Assembly: GCA_029287455.1 (NCBI GenBank)
Contig: JARFRB010000117.1
Location: 1 to 64,000 of the forward strand
From: Pelagibius litoralis
Lineage (GTDB): Bacteria > Pseudomonadota > Alphaproteobacteria > Kiloniellales > DSM-21159
Length of the DNA: 64,000 bases
Reading direction: 5' to 3'
Below, piece after piece: positions 48,178 through 57,027 of the stretch (positions within the stretch are counted from its first letter, which is position 1; the number at the start of each line of letters is the position of its first letter). Below the pieces are notes generated by a model. That model did not search any database. It worked only from the letters and a program-made list of their open reading frames with translations, and was not told where the DNA came from. The translations under genes and the position numbers were made by a program.

Positions 48178-48789
48178 ATGATCTCGACGCCGGAGGGGCA
48201 TGTACGCGTCAGCGCCTTGGCGGCCCTTGCATTCGCCCTTTCCCAAGTGGCCTGCACGCCGGCCACCATTGCCGTGAGCGGCGGGGCCGCGGGTGGCGTT
48301 GCCGCGAGCCAGGAGCGCGGGTTCTCGACCGCGGTTCAGGATCAAGGCATTCGCCTCAATATCAACGAGCGCCTCTTCGCGACCGACATCGAGCTGTTCT
48401 CGGACGTTGGCTTGCAGGTTCAGGAGGGGCGCGTGCTGTTGACGGGGAATGTGCAAAGGCCCGAACATCGCGTTGAGGCCGCGCGACTGGTCTGGGAAGT
48501 GCCCGGAGTCCGGGAAGTCTACAACGAGATCCAGGTGCGCGACGAACAGGACGTGATCGATAGCGGGCGCGATGAGTGGATCATTCTCCAAATCAAAACC
48601 GATTTGCTGTTGGACAGCGAGGTGTCCGCGGTGAACTACTCAGTCGAATCCGTCAACCAGATCGTCTACCTGATCGGCATCGCCCGCGACCGCGACGAGC
48701 TCGACCGCGTGGTGCGTTATGCCAAGGATGTCCCCTATGTGCGCGGTGTGGTGAACTACGTTCGCCTGGCCGATTCCGTGAGTGGATAG
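48178..48789 (+). CDS. BON-domain lipoprotein (DolP-like)
   Basis: A 203 aa outer-membrane lipoprotein candidate: signal RVSALAALAFALSQVAC with the lipid Cys, then two BON domains (about 75-135 and 145-200; LTGNVQRPEHRVEAARLVWEV and VYLIGIARDRDELDRVVRYA). DolP supports envelope integrity in E. coli and is commonly encoded beside yraN. The exact start is uncertain; ATG 48178 has a weak ribosome site. Confidence 0.87.
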   Translation: MISTPEGHVRVSALAALAFALSQVACTPATIAVSGGAAGGVAASQERGFSTAVQDQGIRLNINERLFATDIELFSDVGLQVQEGRVLLTGNVQRPEHRVEAARLVWEVPGVREVYNEIQVRDEQDVIDSGRDEWIILQIKTDLLLDSEVSAVNYSVESVNQIVYLIGIARDRDELDRVVRYAKDVPYVRGVVNYVRLADSVSG

Positions 48790-48802
48790 CCGGAGCGATG
48801 CA

Positions 48803-49660
48803 ATGAGCTGGTCCCCCGCGAGCGGGCGCCGAGAACTGGAAGTCGCATTGCGCCGAATTGGCGGTGCGGAGGACCACGAGATCGACCTGGCGGAAGCGGC
48901 ACTGCTGTTGGCCGCGCTCGATCGGCCCCAGGTCCCGCTCGACCGCTACCGGCATCACCTCTCTCTGTTGCGGCGTGATACGGCGCAGGAGGGCGCAAGA
49001 GCCGGAGCGGACAGCGACCTTGGCGCCCGGGTTGAGTCCCTGAACCGCGTTATCTTCGGGCGCTACGGCTACACTGGAGACGAAGATACTTACGAGTCCC
49101 TGGACAACGCCGACTTGATGCGCGTGATCGACCGGCGGTGCGGACTGCCGGTGACCCTCGGGATCGTCTATTTGCAAACCGCGCTGAGCCAGGGCTGGGA
49201 AGCGAGCGGATTGGCTTTCCCCGGGCACTTTCTGCTACGGCTGGAGCTTGGCGCGCAGCGGGCGATTGTCGATCCGTTTCACGGCGGCCGCAGCCTGGAG
49301 CCAACCGAAATGCGCGAGCTGCTCAAGACCCTGGCAGGCCAGGAAGCCGAACTCGCACCGCGCCACTACGCACCGGTTGACCGCCGGACCGTGCTGCTGC
49401 GGCTGCAAAACAATATCAAGATGCGGCTCCTGCGCGATCATCGCCCGGAAGATGCCTTGGCGCGTGTCGAGGCTATGCTGCTCTTCGCGCCGCGCGACGC
49501 GGGAAGCTGGCGCGAGGCGGGCCTGCTGCACAGTCATCTCGGCAATCTCCGCGCGGGCATTCTCGCCTTGGAGAACTTTCTCGAGGTGGCCGGCGCCGGG
49601 CACCCCTATCGGCCCGAGGCCGCATCGCTGTTGCGCGAACTTCATCTGCGGATGAATTGA
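48803..49660 (+). CDS. SirB1-like transglutaminase-fold and TPR protein
   Basis: A 285 aa soluble protein. The N-terminal two thirds are a SirB1-type (transglutaminase-like) domain: LNRVIFGRYGYTGDEDTYES, RRCGLPVTLGIVYLQ and GLAFPGHFLLRL; the Cys and His needed by transglutaminases are partly present (RRCGLP, FPGHF). The rest is TPR-like helices (NNIKMRLLRDHRPEDALARVE). Function unknown. It overlaps none, starting 13 bp after the BON gene with CGGAG. Confidence 0.87.
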   Translation: MSWSPASGRRELEVALRRIGGAEDHEIDLAEAALLLAALDRPQVPLDRYRHHLSLLRRDTAQEGARAGADSDLGARVESLNRVIFGRYGYTGDEDTYESLDNADLMRVIDRRCGLPVTLGIVYLQTALSQGWEASGLAFPGHFLLRLELGAQRAIVDPFHGGRSLEPTEMRELLKTLAGQEAELAPRHYAPVDRRTVLLRLQNNIKMRLLRDHRPEDALARVEAMLLFAPRDAGSWREAGLLHSHLGNLRAGILALENFLEVAGAGHPYRPEAASLLRELHLRMN

Positions 49661-49709
49661 GAAGGCTTCGCTTGACGGCCCGGCGGTGCTAGAGCTAGCG
49701 AAAGCCTTC
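49661..49709. repeat. Imperfect inverted repeat between SirB1-like gene and gshB
   Basis: GAAGGCTTCGCT at 49661-49672 pairs with AGCGAAAGCCTTC at 49697-49709 with one bulged base, over a 24 nt loop. It begins right after the TGA of the upstream gene. No T-run follows, so it is not a clear terminator; it may stabilise the mRNA end or be a small repeat element. Confidence 0.5.
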
Positions 49710-49735
49710 CAGCCAGCAACACGAGACGCCCCGCC

Positions 49736-50704
49736 ATGAGCCTTGCCGTCGCCATCCAAATGGACCCGATCGAAACGATCGACATCAACGCCGACTCAAC
49801 CTTCGCGCTGGCGCTGGAAGCCCAGCGGCGCGGTCATGGCCTCTATATCTACCTCCCGCAAGCGCTGTCCTTGAGGGAAGGCCGTGTCTATGCCCGGGCC
49901 CGTGCCCTAGAGGTGCGCCGGGAAGCTGGGAACCATGCCACGTTGGGCGAGACCGAGACCCTCGACCTCGCGACCATGGACGTGGTGCTGATGCGCCAGG
50001 ACCCGCCGTTCGACATGGCTTACATCACCGCCACACATGTGCTGGAGCATATCCACCCGGAAACCCTGGTGGTGAACGACCCGGCGGAGGTGCGCAACGC
50101 CCCGGAGAAGCTCTTCGTGACGCATTTCCCCGGCCTGATGCCGCCAACCCTGATTTCCAGCGACCGGGAAGAGATTTTGGCGTTCCGGCGTCGCTACGAG
50201 GACATCATCGTGAAGCCCTTGTTCGGCAACGGCGGTGCCGGGGTCTTCCGGATCCAACCCAACGACGAGAATCTGAACGCTCTGCTGGAGATGTTCACCG
50301 AGGTCTATCGCGAGCCGGTGGTGGTGCAGAAATATCTGCCCGCGGTGCGCCAGGGGGACAAGCGCATCATCCTGGTCGATGGGGTTGCCGTCGGTGCCAT
50401 TGACCGAATTCCGCCCCCGGGCGAGGCCCGCTCCAATATGCACGCGGGCGGCCGGCCACAGAAAGCGGAGCTGACAAAGCGCGACCGCGAGATCTGCGAG
50501 GCGATCGGGCCGACTCTGAAGGCCCGCGGACTGATCTTCGTCGGCATCGACATCATTGGCGGATATCTGACCGAGATCAACGTGACCTCGCCGACCGGAA
50601 TCCAGGAAATCGACCGCTTCGATGGGATATCGATCGAAAAGGATATCTGGGATGCGATCGAGGCGCGCGTCGAGGCGCGGCCCGGGGGCCGCCCAGTGGA
50701 ATGA
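49736..50704 (+). CDS. gshB: Glutathione synthase GshB
   Basis: Adds glycine to gamma-glutamylcysteine. The 322 aa ATP-grasp protein has the family start ([18 protein letters not shown]), [13 protein letters not shown], the ATP-binding [13 protein letters not shown] and [21 protein letters not shown], and [14 protein letters not shown] at the metal site. The order yraN, BON protein, gshB is conserved in many alphaproteobacteria. Confidence 0.96.
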   Translation: MSLAVAIQMDPIETIDINADSTFALALEAQRRGHGLYIYLPQALSLREGRVYARARALEVRREAGNHATLGETETLDLATMDVVLMRQDPPFDMAYITATHVLEHIHPETLVVNDPAEVRNAPEKLFVTHFPGLMPPTLISSDREEILAFRRRYEDIIVKPLFGNGGAGVFRIQPNDENLNALLEMFTEVYREPVVVQKYLPAVRQGDKRIILVDGVAVGAIDRIPPPGEARSNMHAGGRPQKAELTKRDREICEAIGPTLKARGLIFVGIDIIGGYLTEINVTSPTGIQEIDRFDGISIEKDIWDAIEARVEARPGGRPVE

Positions 50705-50750
50705 ACAGCCAGTCGAGTGAACAGCCTGCCGCTATGTCCGGGCGGCTTGC

Positions 50751-51536
50751 TTAAGGATAGTCGCAGCGGAACTCGGTAATCTCGACGAATCCGCGTTCGC
50801 CTTCATGGGCCGAGAAGCGGTGCTCTACCACGCCGCGCACCAGGGAAAAATGGAGAGGCAGCTTACCGGCGACCGGCGTCTCGTCGCCGCCCGCCTGGGC
50901 GAGGCGCAGGTCGATTGGCTCGGCCGGGTCGAACCAAGATTCGCGTTGGCCTTGGGCATTGCGCGCGCCCACCCCGCTGGCCGTGATCGTGATGGTGCCG
51001 CCGGCAAAGGCCACGGCGTCGTTCGCGCCGCGAAACAGCGGCGTGCGGACGAGGAAGCGCTTGGTTGTCGTTTCCTCGGCGCAGCTGCGCTCGGCCTCGA
51101 CAGCGTCGACGACGAAGCGCAATCGCTCCACCGGCACGCCAGCGGAGATTTGGCCCTCGATGGCGGTCACCAATTCGGCGATCTCGCCCTGCGGCACCTC
51201 CTGTTCGTAGCGCCGCCGCCATTGCGCTTCGGATCCGCGCGCGGTTTCGGCACCCCGGGCTAGAGAGGCATTCTCTGCGCGCAAGCGATCAAGCTCGCCG
51301 CGCGCGACGTCCAGTTCCTCCTGCAGCACATCCACTTCCACGCGCGCAAGCTCCTCGCCCGTGGCGTAGGCGAACCAGCCCGCTCCGCCGAGCATCGCGA
51401 AGACCAGAATCGTCTTGACGATCGCCCAGCGCCTGCGCCTTCGGCGTTCCCGCCGGGCGCTACTCCAACCCCAAGTATCGCTCCGCACCGATAGGTCCCG
51501 ACGCCTCCCATTTCTTCGCGGCCCTTTCCGGCTCAT
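50751..51536 (-). CDS. Single-pass membrane protein with coiled coil, unknown family
   Basis: A 261 aa protein: very basic cytoplasmic N terminus (RREARRERRRRRRW-like stretch at about 25-37), one transmembrane helix (about 40-60: IVKTILVFAMLGGAGWFAYA), a coiled coil (about 60-115) and a beta-rich extracytoplasmic domain ending with one Cys. The N-terminal part resembles other small inner-membrane proteins, but no family is recognised. It could be envelope-related, given lpoA and gshB nearby, which is weak inference. Confidence 0.75.
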   Translation of the reverse strand: MSRKGPRRNGRRRDLSVRSDTWGWSSARRERRRRRRWAIVKTILVFAMLGGAGWFAYATGEELARVEVDVLQEELDVARGELDRLRAENASLARGAETARGSEAQWRRRYEQEVPQGEIAELVTAIEGQISAGVPVERLRFVVDAVEAERSCAEETTTKRFLVRTPLFRGANDAVAFAGGTITITASGVGARNAQGQRESWFDPAEPIDLRLAQAGGDETPVAGKLPLHFSLVRGVVEHRFSAHEGERGFVEITEFRCDYP

Positions 51537-51682
51537 AAAGCCGGCCTGACCGGCCTTCTTGACCTTCTACGCTCTCAACGTGGCGGTATCTGGGCAAGCT
51601 GGCCGCATCAAGGGATAGCCCGGAAGACCCTCGGGCCGCAAGCCGCCCGGCCTTGGCGAAAGCCTCGTCGCGAAGGGCCAAG

Positions 51683-51694
51683 CGTGATATCACG
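51683..51694. promoter_or_regulatory. Perfect 12 bp palindrome upstream of the CobW gene
   Basis: CGTGATATCACG, 80 bp before the CobW-family start, in a 238 bp intergenic region between divergent genes. A palindrome in this place suggests an operator. A Zur-type role would fit the coupled zinc-related genes but the sequence does not clearly match an alphaproteobacterial Zur box that I know. Confidence 0.4.
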
Positions 51695-51774
51695 TCCCTT
51701 TCGGGAAGTGCGCCACCGCGCGTGGCCGCTTCTAAGGCGGGCCGGCGGGATTGCCCGGAAGCAGAGGAGTCGCG

Positions 51775-52917
51775 ATGCCCCTTATACCCGTTTCCGTTCT
51801 GACCGGTTTTTTGGGCAGCGGCAAGACGACCTTGTTGGCCCGCGCCCTCACCCGCCCGGAACTTGCCCAGACGGCGGTCATCGTCAATGAATTTGGCGAG
51901 GTTGGCCTGGATCACCTGCTGATTGCCCGCAGCGACGATTCCATCGTGGAGTTGAACAGCGGTTGCTTGTGCTGCACGGTGCGCGGCGATCTCGTAAACA
52001 CTTTGGGCGAGCTCTACGATAAGCGCGCGCGCGGGCTCATTCCCGCCTTCGATCGTGTCGTTGTGGAGACCACCGGTCTCGCGGATCCCGCGCCGATCCT
52101 GCACACTTTGATGACCGAACCGCACCTTATGTCCTGCTACCGCTTGGATGGGGTGATCACCACGGTCGACGCCGCGAACGGGATGGACACCCTCGACCGT
52201 CATGAAGAAGCCGTCAAACAAGCGGCCGTTGCGGATCGGCTGGTGATCACCAAGAGCGATTTGCCGGAAGCGCGTGACCAGGCGCTGTCGGAGCGTTTGG
52301 CGGGAATCAACCCGGGTGCCCGGGTCTTGCGGGCGGTGAAGGGCGAGCTAGACCCGTCGCACTTCTTCGACGCGGGGCTCTACAACCCCGAAAACAAGAG
52401 CCTGGACGTTCGGCGCTGGTTGGCCGAGGAAAGCTATGGACAAGGGGAGAGCGCCGAGGACCGGCACCACCACCATGCGCAGGATGATGAGCATGGGCAC
52501 GACCACGGGCACGACCACGCGGATGTGAACCGCCACGACGACCGGATTCGGGCGTTTTGCATTACCCGCGACGAGCCGATCTCCGGGTCGAATTTTTCTC
52601 TCTTTCTCGAGCTTCTCACGGCGAATCGGGGTCCGGATCTGCTGCGCATGAAAGGCATTGTGGATATCGCCGAGCGTCCGGGCCAACCGGCGGTGATTCA
52701 TGGCGTGCAGCATATTCTTCATCCCGTCGTCTGGCTGGATGCCTGGCCGGACGACGGGAGAGGGCGCACCCGCTTAGTCTTCATTACGCGCGATCTGCCG
52801 GCGGCGTGGGTGGAGCGTCTGCTGGACGCGCTGACGGGTCAATCGCCTTCGGGTCAAACGCCTCCGGACCCGGGTGGCGATGGGGAGCCGCTGGCGCGGG
52901 CCGGGGGTGTGGCATGA
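51775..52917 (+). CDS. CobW/COG0523 (G3E) GTPase, putative metallochaperone
   Basis: A 380 aa GTPase with P-loop GFLGSGKTTLL, the metal-binding CxCC motif ELNSGCLCCTVRGDL, Walker B-like VVVETTGLADP and the NKxD-like region VITKSDLPE. A His/Asp-rich linker at about 228-254 (DRHHHHAQDDEHGHDHGHDH) indicates zinc or similar metal binding. COG0523 proteins deliver metal to client enzymes. GAGGAG precedes ATG 51775, and the stop overlaps hisI by 4 nt. Confidence 0.93.
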   Translation: MPLIPVSVLTGFLGSGKTTLLARALTRPELAQTAVIVNEFGEVGLDHLLIARSDDSIVELNSGCLCCTVRGDLVNTLGELYDKRARGLIPAFDRVVVETTGLADPAPILHTLMTEPHLMSCYRLDGVITTVDAANGMDTLDRHEEAVKQAAVADRLVITKSDLPEARDQALSERLAGINPGARVLRAVKGELDPSHFFDAGLYNPENKSLDVRRWLAEESYGQGESAEDRHHHHAQDDEHGHDHGHDHADVNRHDDRIRAFCITRDEPISGSNFSLFLELLTANRGPDLLRMKGIVDIAERPGQPAVIHGVQHILHPVVWLDAWPDDGRGRTRLVFITRDLPAAWVERLLDALTGQSPSGQTPPDPGGDGEPLARAGGVA

Positions 52918-53336
52918 GCGGCGAGACAAAGGGCGCGGGCTTCGCGGATGCCCTTCTCGCCGAATTGCAGTTCGACGAAAAGGGCCTAATTCCGGCGATC
53001 GCGCAGCAGCAAGACAGTGGCGAGGTCTTAATGCTGGCCTGGATGTCCGCCGAGTCGATCCGCGAAACCCTAAGCTCGGGCTACGTCTGCTATTGGTCGC
53101 GCTCGCGCGGAAGTCTGTGGCGGAAAGGCGAAACCTCCGGGCACGTGCAAAAGCTGATCGAGTTGCGCTACGACTGCGATGATGACGCGATCTTGCTGCT
53201 GATAGATCAAACGGGTCCGGCCTGCCACACCAACCGGCGGAGTTGCTTCCACAAAACGGTTCGCGAAGGCCGGGTGGAAATCCTCTGCGCACCTGAAGAG
53301 ACCGTCAGGAGTCCGGAGGATCGCGCGGGGGACTGA
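52914..53336 (+). CDS. hisI: Phosphoribosyl-AMP cyclohydrolase HisI
   Basis: Opens the adenine ring in histidine synthesis. The 140 aa protein has the zinc ligands Cys88, Cys104 and Cys111 (YDCDDDA and GPACHTNRRSCF) and the magnesium Asp cluster. The N terminus and RGSLWRKGETSGHVQ segment are standard. It starts inside the CobW stop (ATGA), the only his gene in the window, so its partner hisE and the rest lie elsewhere. The 3' end overlaps the XRE gene on the opposite strand by 32 bp. Confidence 0.95.
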   Translation: MSGETKGAGFADALLAELQFDEKGLIPAIAQQQDSGEVLMLAWMSAESIRETLSSGYVCYWSRSRGSLWRKGETSGHVQKLIELRYDCDDDAILLLIDQTGPACHTNRRSCFHKTVREGRVEILCAPEETVRSPEDRAGD

Positions 53337-53859
53337 ACGCGCCGGATCCGTCCAGTTGGTTGGACCCATCCAGGCCGTCCGATGCGGCGAGGCTGTCGAG
53401 CCCATCCAGGCGATCCTGTCCCTCCGGTGCGCCCGTTCCGTCGCTCTCGGTGCTGGCGTTCTCCGCCATCGCGCGGCAAAGCTGGGCAAGCGCTTCACGC
53501 ATGCGTTCTTCCTTGATCTTCGCGAAGTTCCGCGCAATGTCGAGGCTCATGCGCTGGCGTTCGGAAACGGTGCTCAAGGATGGGGCCGAGGCGCCGTCAA
53601 AGAAGAATCCCACGCTCACGCCGAGGACTTGCGACAGTTCGAAAAGCCGCCCGGCGGAAATGCGGTTTATGCCGCGCTCGTACTTATGCGCCTGCTGGTA
53701 GGTGACGCCAATCATCTCGGCAAGTTTTTGTTGAGTAAGTCCGAGCATCGTCCGCCGTTCGCGAATGCGCTGTCCGACGTAACGCTCAAGCTCCTGAGTG
53801 GTTTCTTGGATCGCTTCACCGAGCCCATCTTTGGTTGAGTTGTGATAAAACGCACACAC
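53305..53859 (-). CDS. XRE-family transcription regulator of the PraR/SinR-like type
   Basis: A 184 aa regulator. The HTH at about 25-85 (RYVGQRIRERRTMLGLTQQK, LAEMIGVTYQQAHKYERGINRI) matches alphaproteobacterial PraR-like proteins that repress biofilm, quorum-sensing or heme-associated genes. A second helical part follows (FAKIKEERMREALAQLCRAM). The C-terminal 45 residues are low-complexity with repeated LDG and SDG units. It starts with GTG 53859 with no clear ribosome site. Its stop end overlaps hisI by 32 bp, tail to tail. Confidence 0.82.
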   Translation of the reverse strand: MCAFYHNSTKDGLGEAIQETTQELERYVGQRIRERRTMLGLTQQKLAEMIGVTYQQAHKYERGINRISAGRLFELSQVLGVSVGFFFDGASAPSLSTVSERQRMSLDIARNFAKIKEERMREALAQLCRAMAENASTESDGTGAPEGQDRLDGLDSLAASDGLDGSNQLDGSGAFSPPRDPPDS

Positions 53860-54387
53860 TGGGAGGCGATAGATTTACCACACCGTCTAGCGTTAAATGT
53901 TCGCTGTCAAGCCGATTTAAGCATAAACAGCCGTTAAAATGTCTTTGCACCGCTGATTGGCGCCTTGTAATTGATATAAATCAAAACAATAAATTGATTT
54001 TGGGAAAGAAATTTTCTCAAGATGGTAAAGCGTTAATCGAAAGTGCGTTGATTGTTTCTTCAGGTTATTATCCAAATCCGAGAAATGCATTCTTTTGGAT
54101 GAAATGAATAATGTGCCTTGACGGGTTGATCTCAGCCGGGGCGATGGGTCCCGGGTCTAACGGGCCGCCTGCCCCCGAAACTTGGGCGAAGCCGTTGAAA
54201 TCTCTTGAGATAGCTTGTCTCGCCCGGGCGGAGTTGCTCACCGAGGCCGCTTCACCGTTTATTAATTGCGGCGGCGTAGAATTAGGTGTCACAAGAACGC
54301 AACGTTCGGGCCAGTTCCGTGTCAGGACCAGGTAGCGGTACGGCGCCCCTGGTGGCGTAATGGGCGGCCGGTGAGGATAGTCGAGTC
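53860..54387. other. 528 bp AT-rich region between divergent regulator and c-di-GMP genes
   Basis: About 53880-54110 is clearly AT-rich (near 37% G+C by eye), unlike the rest of the window; 54110-54387 returns to normal composition. No convincing gene; a 90-codon frame at 53835-54107 lacks a ribosome site and homology. It holds the FNR-type site listed separately, so it may be a complex promoter region or old transferred DNA. Confidence 0.6.
53971..53984. promoter_or_regulatory. Perfect FNR/FixK-type binding site
   Basis: TTGATATAAATCAA matches the palindromic consensus TTGAT-N4-ATCAA exactly. It is 111 bp upstream of the XRE regulator (minus strand) and about 400 bp upstream of the GGDEF-EAL gene (plus strand). 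In alphaproteobacteria FnrL or FixK bind such sites under low oxygen. Confidence 0.7.
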
Positions 54388-56196
54388 GTGAGTCAAGAAG
54401 ACGATAGGTTTGGCTCAAGAGCGAATGCCGGCGCCTTGGCGGGCGACGATCATGACCTCTGGCGGGGCGCCATGGAGGCTGCCGGCGATGTCGCCTATCG
54501 GTGGGACCTTGGGCGCGACACGCTCGACTGGGCTGGCGGAACCTTTCAGCTATTCGGGCTGGAGCCGGCCGAAATGCCGCGATCGATTGAGGGGGTGGAG
54601 CCTCTTCTCAATATCGAGGACCAGCCCCGTCGTCTCGCGGCGCTAGCCGAGATCATGGAGACCGACTCCCGGGGAGATTTCGATTGCGAGTACCGTGTGC
54701 GGGACACCCGGGGAGACTTCCACTGGGTTCACGACCGCGGGGGATTGCTGCGCGACCCAGCGGGCCGGCCGGTCGCCATGCTTGGCAGCCTGCGCCGCAT
54801 CACGGAGCGAAAGCGCGGCCAAGCACGCTTGGAATTTCTCGCCAATTTCGACGAACTGACCGGTCACTTCAACAAGATCCGCCTGCGCGACGCGCTCGAG
54901 CAAGCACTGGCGGTCGCCCTGCGCCAGGACCGGCCGGGGGCTTTCCTGGTTGTGAGCCTCGACGGCCTGGAGAGAATCTCCGCTGCCCTAGGTCATGAGA
55001 CGAGCGACGAAGTCATGCTCGCGGCGGGTCACCGCCTGGAGTCCTGCCTAAGAGCCGTGGATGTGATCGGACGGCTTGGCGATAATCGCTTCGGCGCGAT
55101 CATCGAAGGCTGCGGGACGCGTGATGCGAAGATTGCCTCCGAACGCATCCTCGCGCGCATCCAAGGCGAACCCGTCGACACCGCGAGCGGCAAGCTGAAC
55201 GTCTCCGGCTCTTGCGGGATCGTCATCTTCCCCGACCATGCCAGAACCTCTTTCGACGTCATGACGAAGGCGGAAACCGCCTTGCTGGCAGCCCGCAATT
55301 CGGATCGTGACGCTGCCCAAGTCTACGAACTCTCCGAAGACCAAAGGATCAGCGACCGGCAGGCCTTCATGATCGGCGAGGAAGTGAAGGCGGCCTTGCG
55401 GGAGAACCGCATGCTGCTGGCTTTCCAGCCGGTGGTCAGCGCTCAGGACCGCAGCATCCGGTTCTTCGAGGGCCTGCTGCGCATGCGCACTGCCGAGGGC
55501 GAGATCGTGCCGGCGGCGGGCTTTATCACGATCGTGGAGCGGCTTGGCCTCACCCGCGCAATCGACCGCCATGTGCTTGACCTTGCGCTGGCAACTTTGG
55601 AATCCACTGAAACCATATCCATTGCCGTCAACATCTCGGGCTTCACGGCCGCGGACCGGTCTTGGCTGCGCGCCTTGGTTGCACGCCTTCGCAGCCGGCC
55701 GGAGATCGCTCAAAGACTTATCGTGGAGATCACGGAGACGGCGGCCCTGCACGATATCGAGGAGACGGCGCGCTTCGTGAGCGTCATTCGGGGGCTTGGC
55801 TGCCGCGTCGCCCTCGACGATTTCGGCGCCGGGTTCACGACGTTCCGGCATCTAAAATCGCTGAGCGTGGATATCGTGAAGCTCGACGGGTCATTCGTGC
55901 GCTCGATCGCCACCAGCACCGAAAACCAGCTCTTCGTGCGCAATCTGCTCGCTTTAACGCAGGCCTTCAAACTGGAAACCGTTGCGGAATGTGTCGAGGA
56001 TCCCGAAGAGGCCGCGTTCCTGGAGGCCGAAGGTCTGGATTTCCTTCAGGGCTATCACATCGGCCGCCCCGAACTTTCGCCCGACTGGCGGGACCCGGGT
56101 TACCCCTTGCGGCTGACGAAGGATCAGAGCGCGCAGAGGTTTGCGGTCCACTCGGGTTTGCGCGTCGCATCATCCGGCTCTCAGGAAACGGGGTAA
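54388..56196 (+). CDS. PAS-GGDEF-EAL protein with degenerate GGDEF
   Basis: A 602 aa cyclic-di-GMP protein without membrane helices. A PAS-like domain (about 25-135) precedes a GGDEF domain whose signature is GDNRF instead of GG(D/E)EF (RLGDNRFGAIIEG at about 230), so it is not expected to make c-di-GMP. The EAL domain has the signature as EGL (FFEGLLRMR at about 352) with catalytic residues kept in VNISGF, IVEITETAAL, LDDFGAGF, VKLDGSFV and AECVED. A phosphodiesterase is likely. GTG start at 54388 with GAGGA upstream. Adjacent to the PHB cluster. Confidence 0.92.
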   Translation: MSQEDDRFGSRANAGALAGDDHDLWRGAMEAAGDVAYRWDLGRDTLDWAGGTFQLFGLEPAEMPRSIEGVEPLLNIEDQPRRLAALAEIMETDSRGDFDCEYRVRDTRGDFHWVHDRGGLLRDPAGRPVAMLGSLRRITERKRGQARLEFLANFDELTGHFNKIRLRDALEQALAVALRQDRPGAFLVVSLDGLERISAALGHETSDEVMLAAGHRLESCLRAVDVIGRLGDNRFGAIIEGCGTRDAKIASERILARIQGEPVDTASGKLNVSGSCGIVIFPDHARTSFDVMTKAETALLAARNSDRDAAQVYELSEDQRISDRQAFMIGEEVKAALRENRMLLAFQPVVSAQDRSIRFFEGLLRMRTAEGEIVPAAGFITIVERLGLTRAIDRHVLDLALATLESTETISIAVNISGFTAADRSWLRALVARLRSRPEIAQRLIVEITETAALHDIEETARFVSVIRGLGCRVALDDFGAGFTTFRHLKSLSVDIVKLDGSFVRSIATSTENQLFVRNLLALTQAFKLETVAECVEDPEEAAFLEAEGLDFLQGYHIGRPELSPDWRDPGYPLRLTKDQSAQRFAVHSGLRVASSGSQETG

Positions 56197-56210
56197 CCGT
56201 CCGGGTCCTG

Positions 56211-56828
56211 TTATTTCGATCCCGAGTTGATCTTCGACAACGCATCCAGTTGCGCTTGAAGACGGTCCATCTGCTTTTTGAGCGTTTCCAGATTCTGGCT
56301 TTGGTCTCCGGTGGGCCTGTCCGCTTCCAGCGCCTTGGGGTCCTCGGGCTCAGCCCCCTCCGGGAAGGGCGAAAACATCTTCATCGTGCGCTCGAACATT
56401 TCCATGGAGTTCTTGCTCATCTCCTCCAGGCTCGCGAAGGGAAAGCCCGCGCCCATGGTCTTTTGCATGGTTTGCGCTATGCGGTCTTGGTTGGCGGCCA
56501 GGGAGTGCATCATGTGGTCCAGATAGCTGGGTACCATCCACTGCATGCCGTGCCCATAAAAGGAGATCAACTGTCGCAGGAAGGAGATCGGTAAGAGATT
56601 CTCTCCCTTCGCCTCCTCCTCCACGATGATCTGCGTGAGCACCGGGCGTGTTATGTCCTCGCCAGTCTTGGCGTCGAAGACGGAGAACTCCACGCCGTCC
56701 TTCACCATCTGGCAGAGATGGTCCAAGGTGACGTAGCTGCTGGTCGCAGTGTTGTAGAGTCTGCGGTTCGCGTACTTCTTGATCGTGATCGGCTGTTTTT
56801 CGGCGGTATCGCCGTCGCTTCGCGCCAC
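56211..56828 (-). CDS. phaR: Polyhydroxyalkanoate synthesis repressor PhaR
   Basis: A 205 aa DNA-binding repressor. The N-terminal PHB_acc_N domain reads ITIKKYANRRLYNTATSSYV and is followed by the accumulation-regulator middle (LPISFLRQLISFYGHGMQWM) and a helical C terminus. PhaR represses phasin and its own gene and binds PHB granules. GTG 56828 has AAGGA 8 nt upstream. Divergent from the synthase genes. Confidence 0.95.
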   Translation of the reverse strand: MARSDGDTAEKQPITIKKYANRRLYNTATSSYVTLDHLCQMVKDGVEFSVFDAKTGEDITRPVLTQIIVEEEAKGENLLPISFLRQLISFYGHGMQWMVPSYLDHMMHSLAANQDRIAQTMQKTMGAGFPFASLEEMSKNSMEMFERTMKMFSPFPEGAEPEDPKALEADRPTGDQSQNLETLKKQMDRLQAQLDALSKINSGSK

Positions 56829-57027
56829 CTATCGAATCCTTCCGGTTACCACACACCCGCGCCCGCTCAAGAGCGCCCAACGCTTTGACAATGCCCGATC
56901 CGCGCCGGGCAAAACAGGTCCTCTTTCCAAAAGTGATGGTGCTGCACCGCAGCGTAAAGAGTCAATATCCAGCGTTTTCAGCCCTCTCGCGGCCCGATCC
57001 GCATGGAATTGCCCCGGACCGGCTGCT

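Noticed and set aside
52434-52722. Minus-strand open frames over the CobW gene
   Set aside because: They arise from the His/Asp-rich codons of the linker read in reverse and show no protein-like motifs.
53835-54107. 90-codon open frame in the AT-rich island
   Set aside because: No ribosome site and no recognisable family; the composition alone explains neither coding nor non-coding, so it is described as part of the island only.
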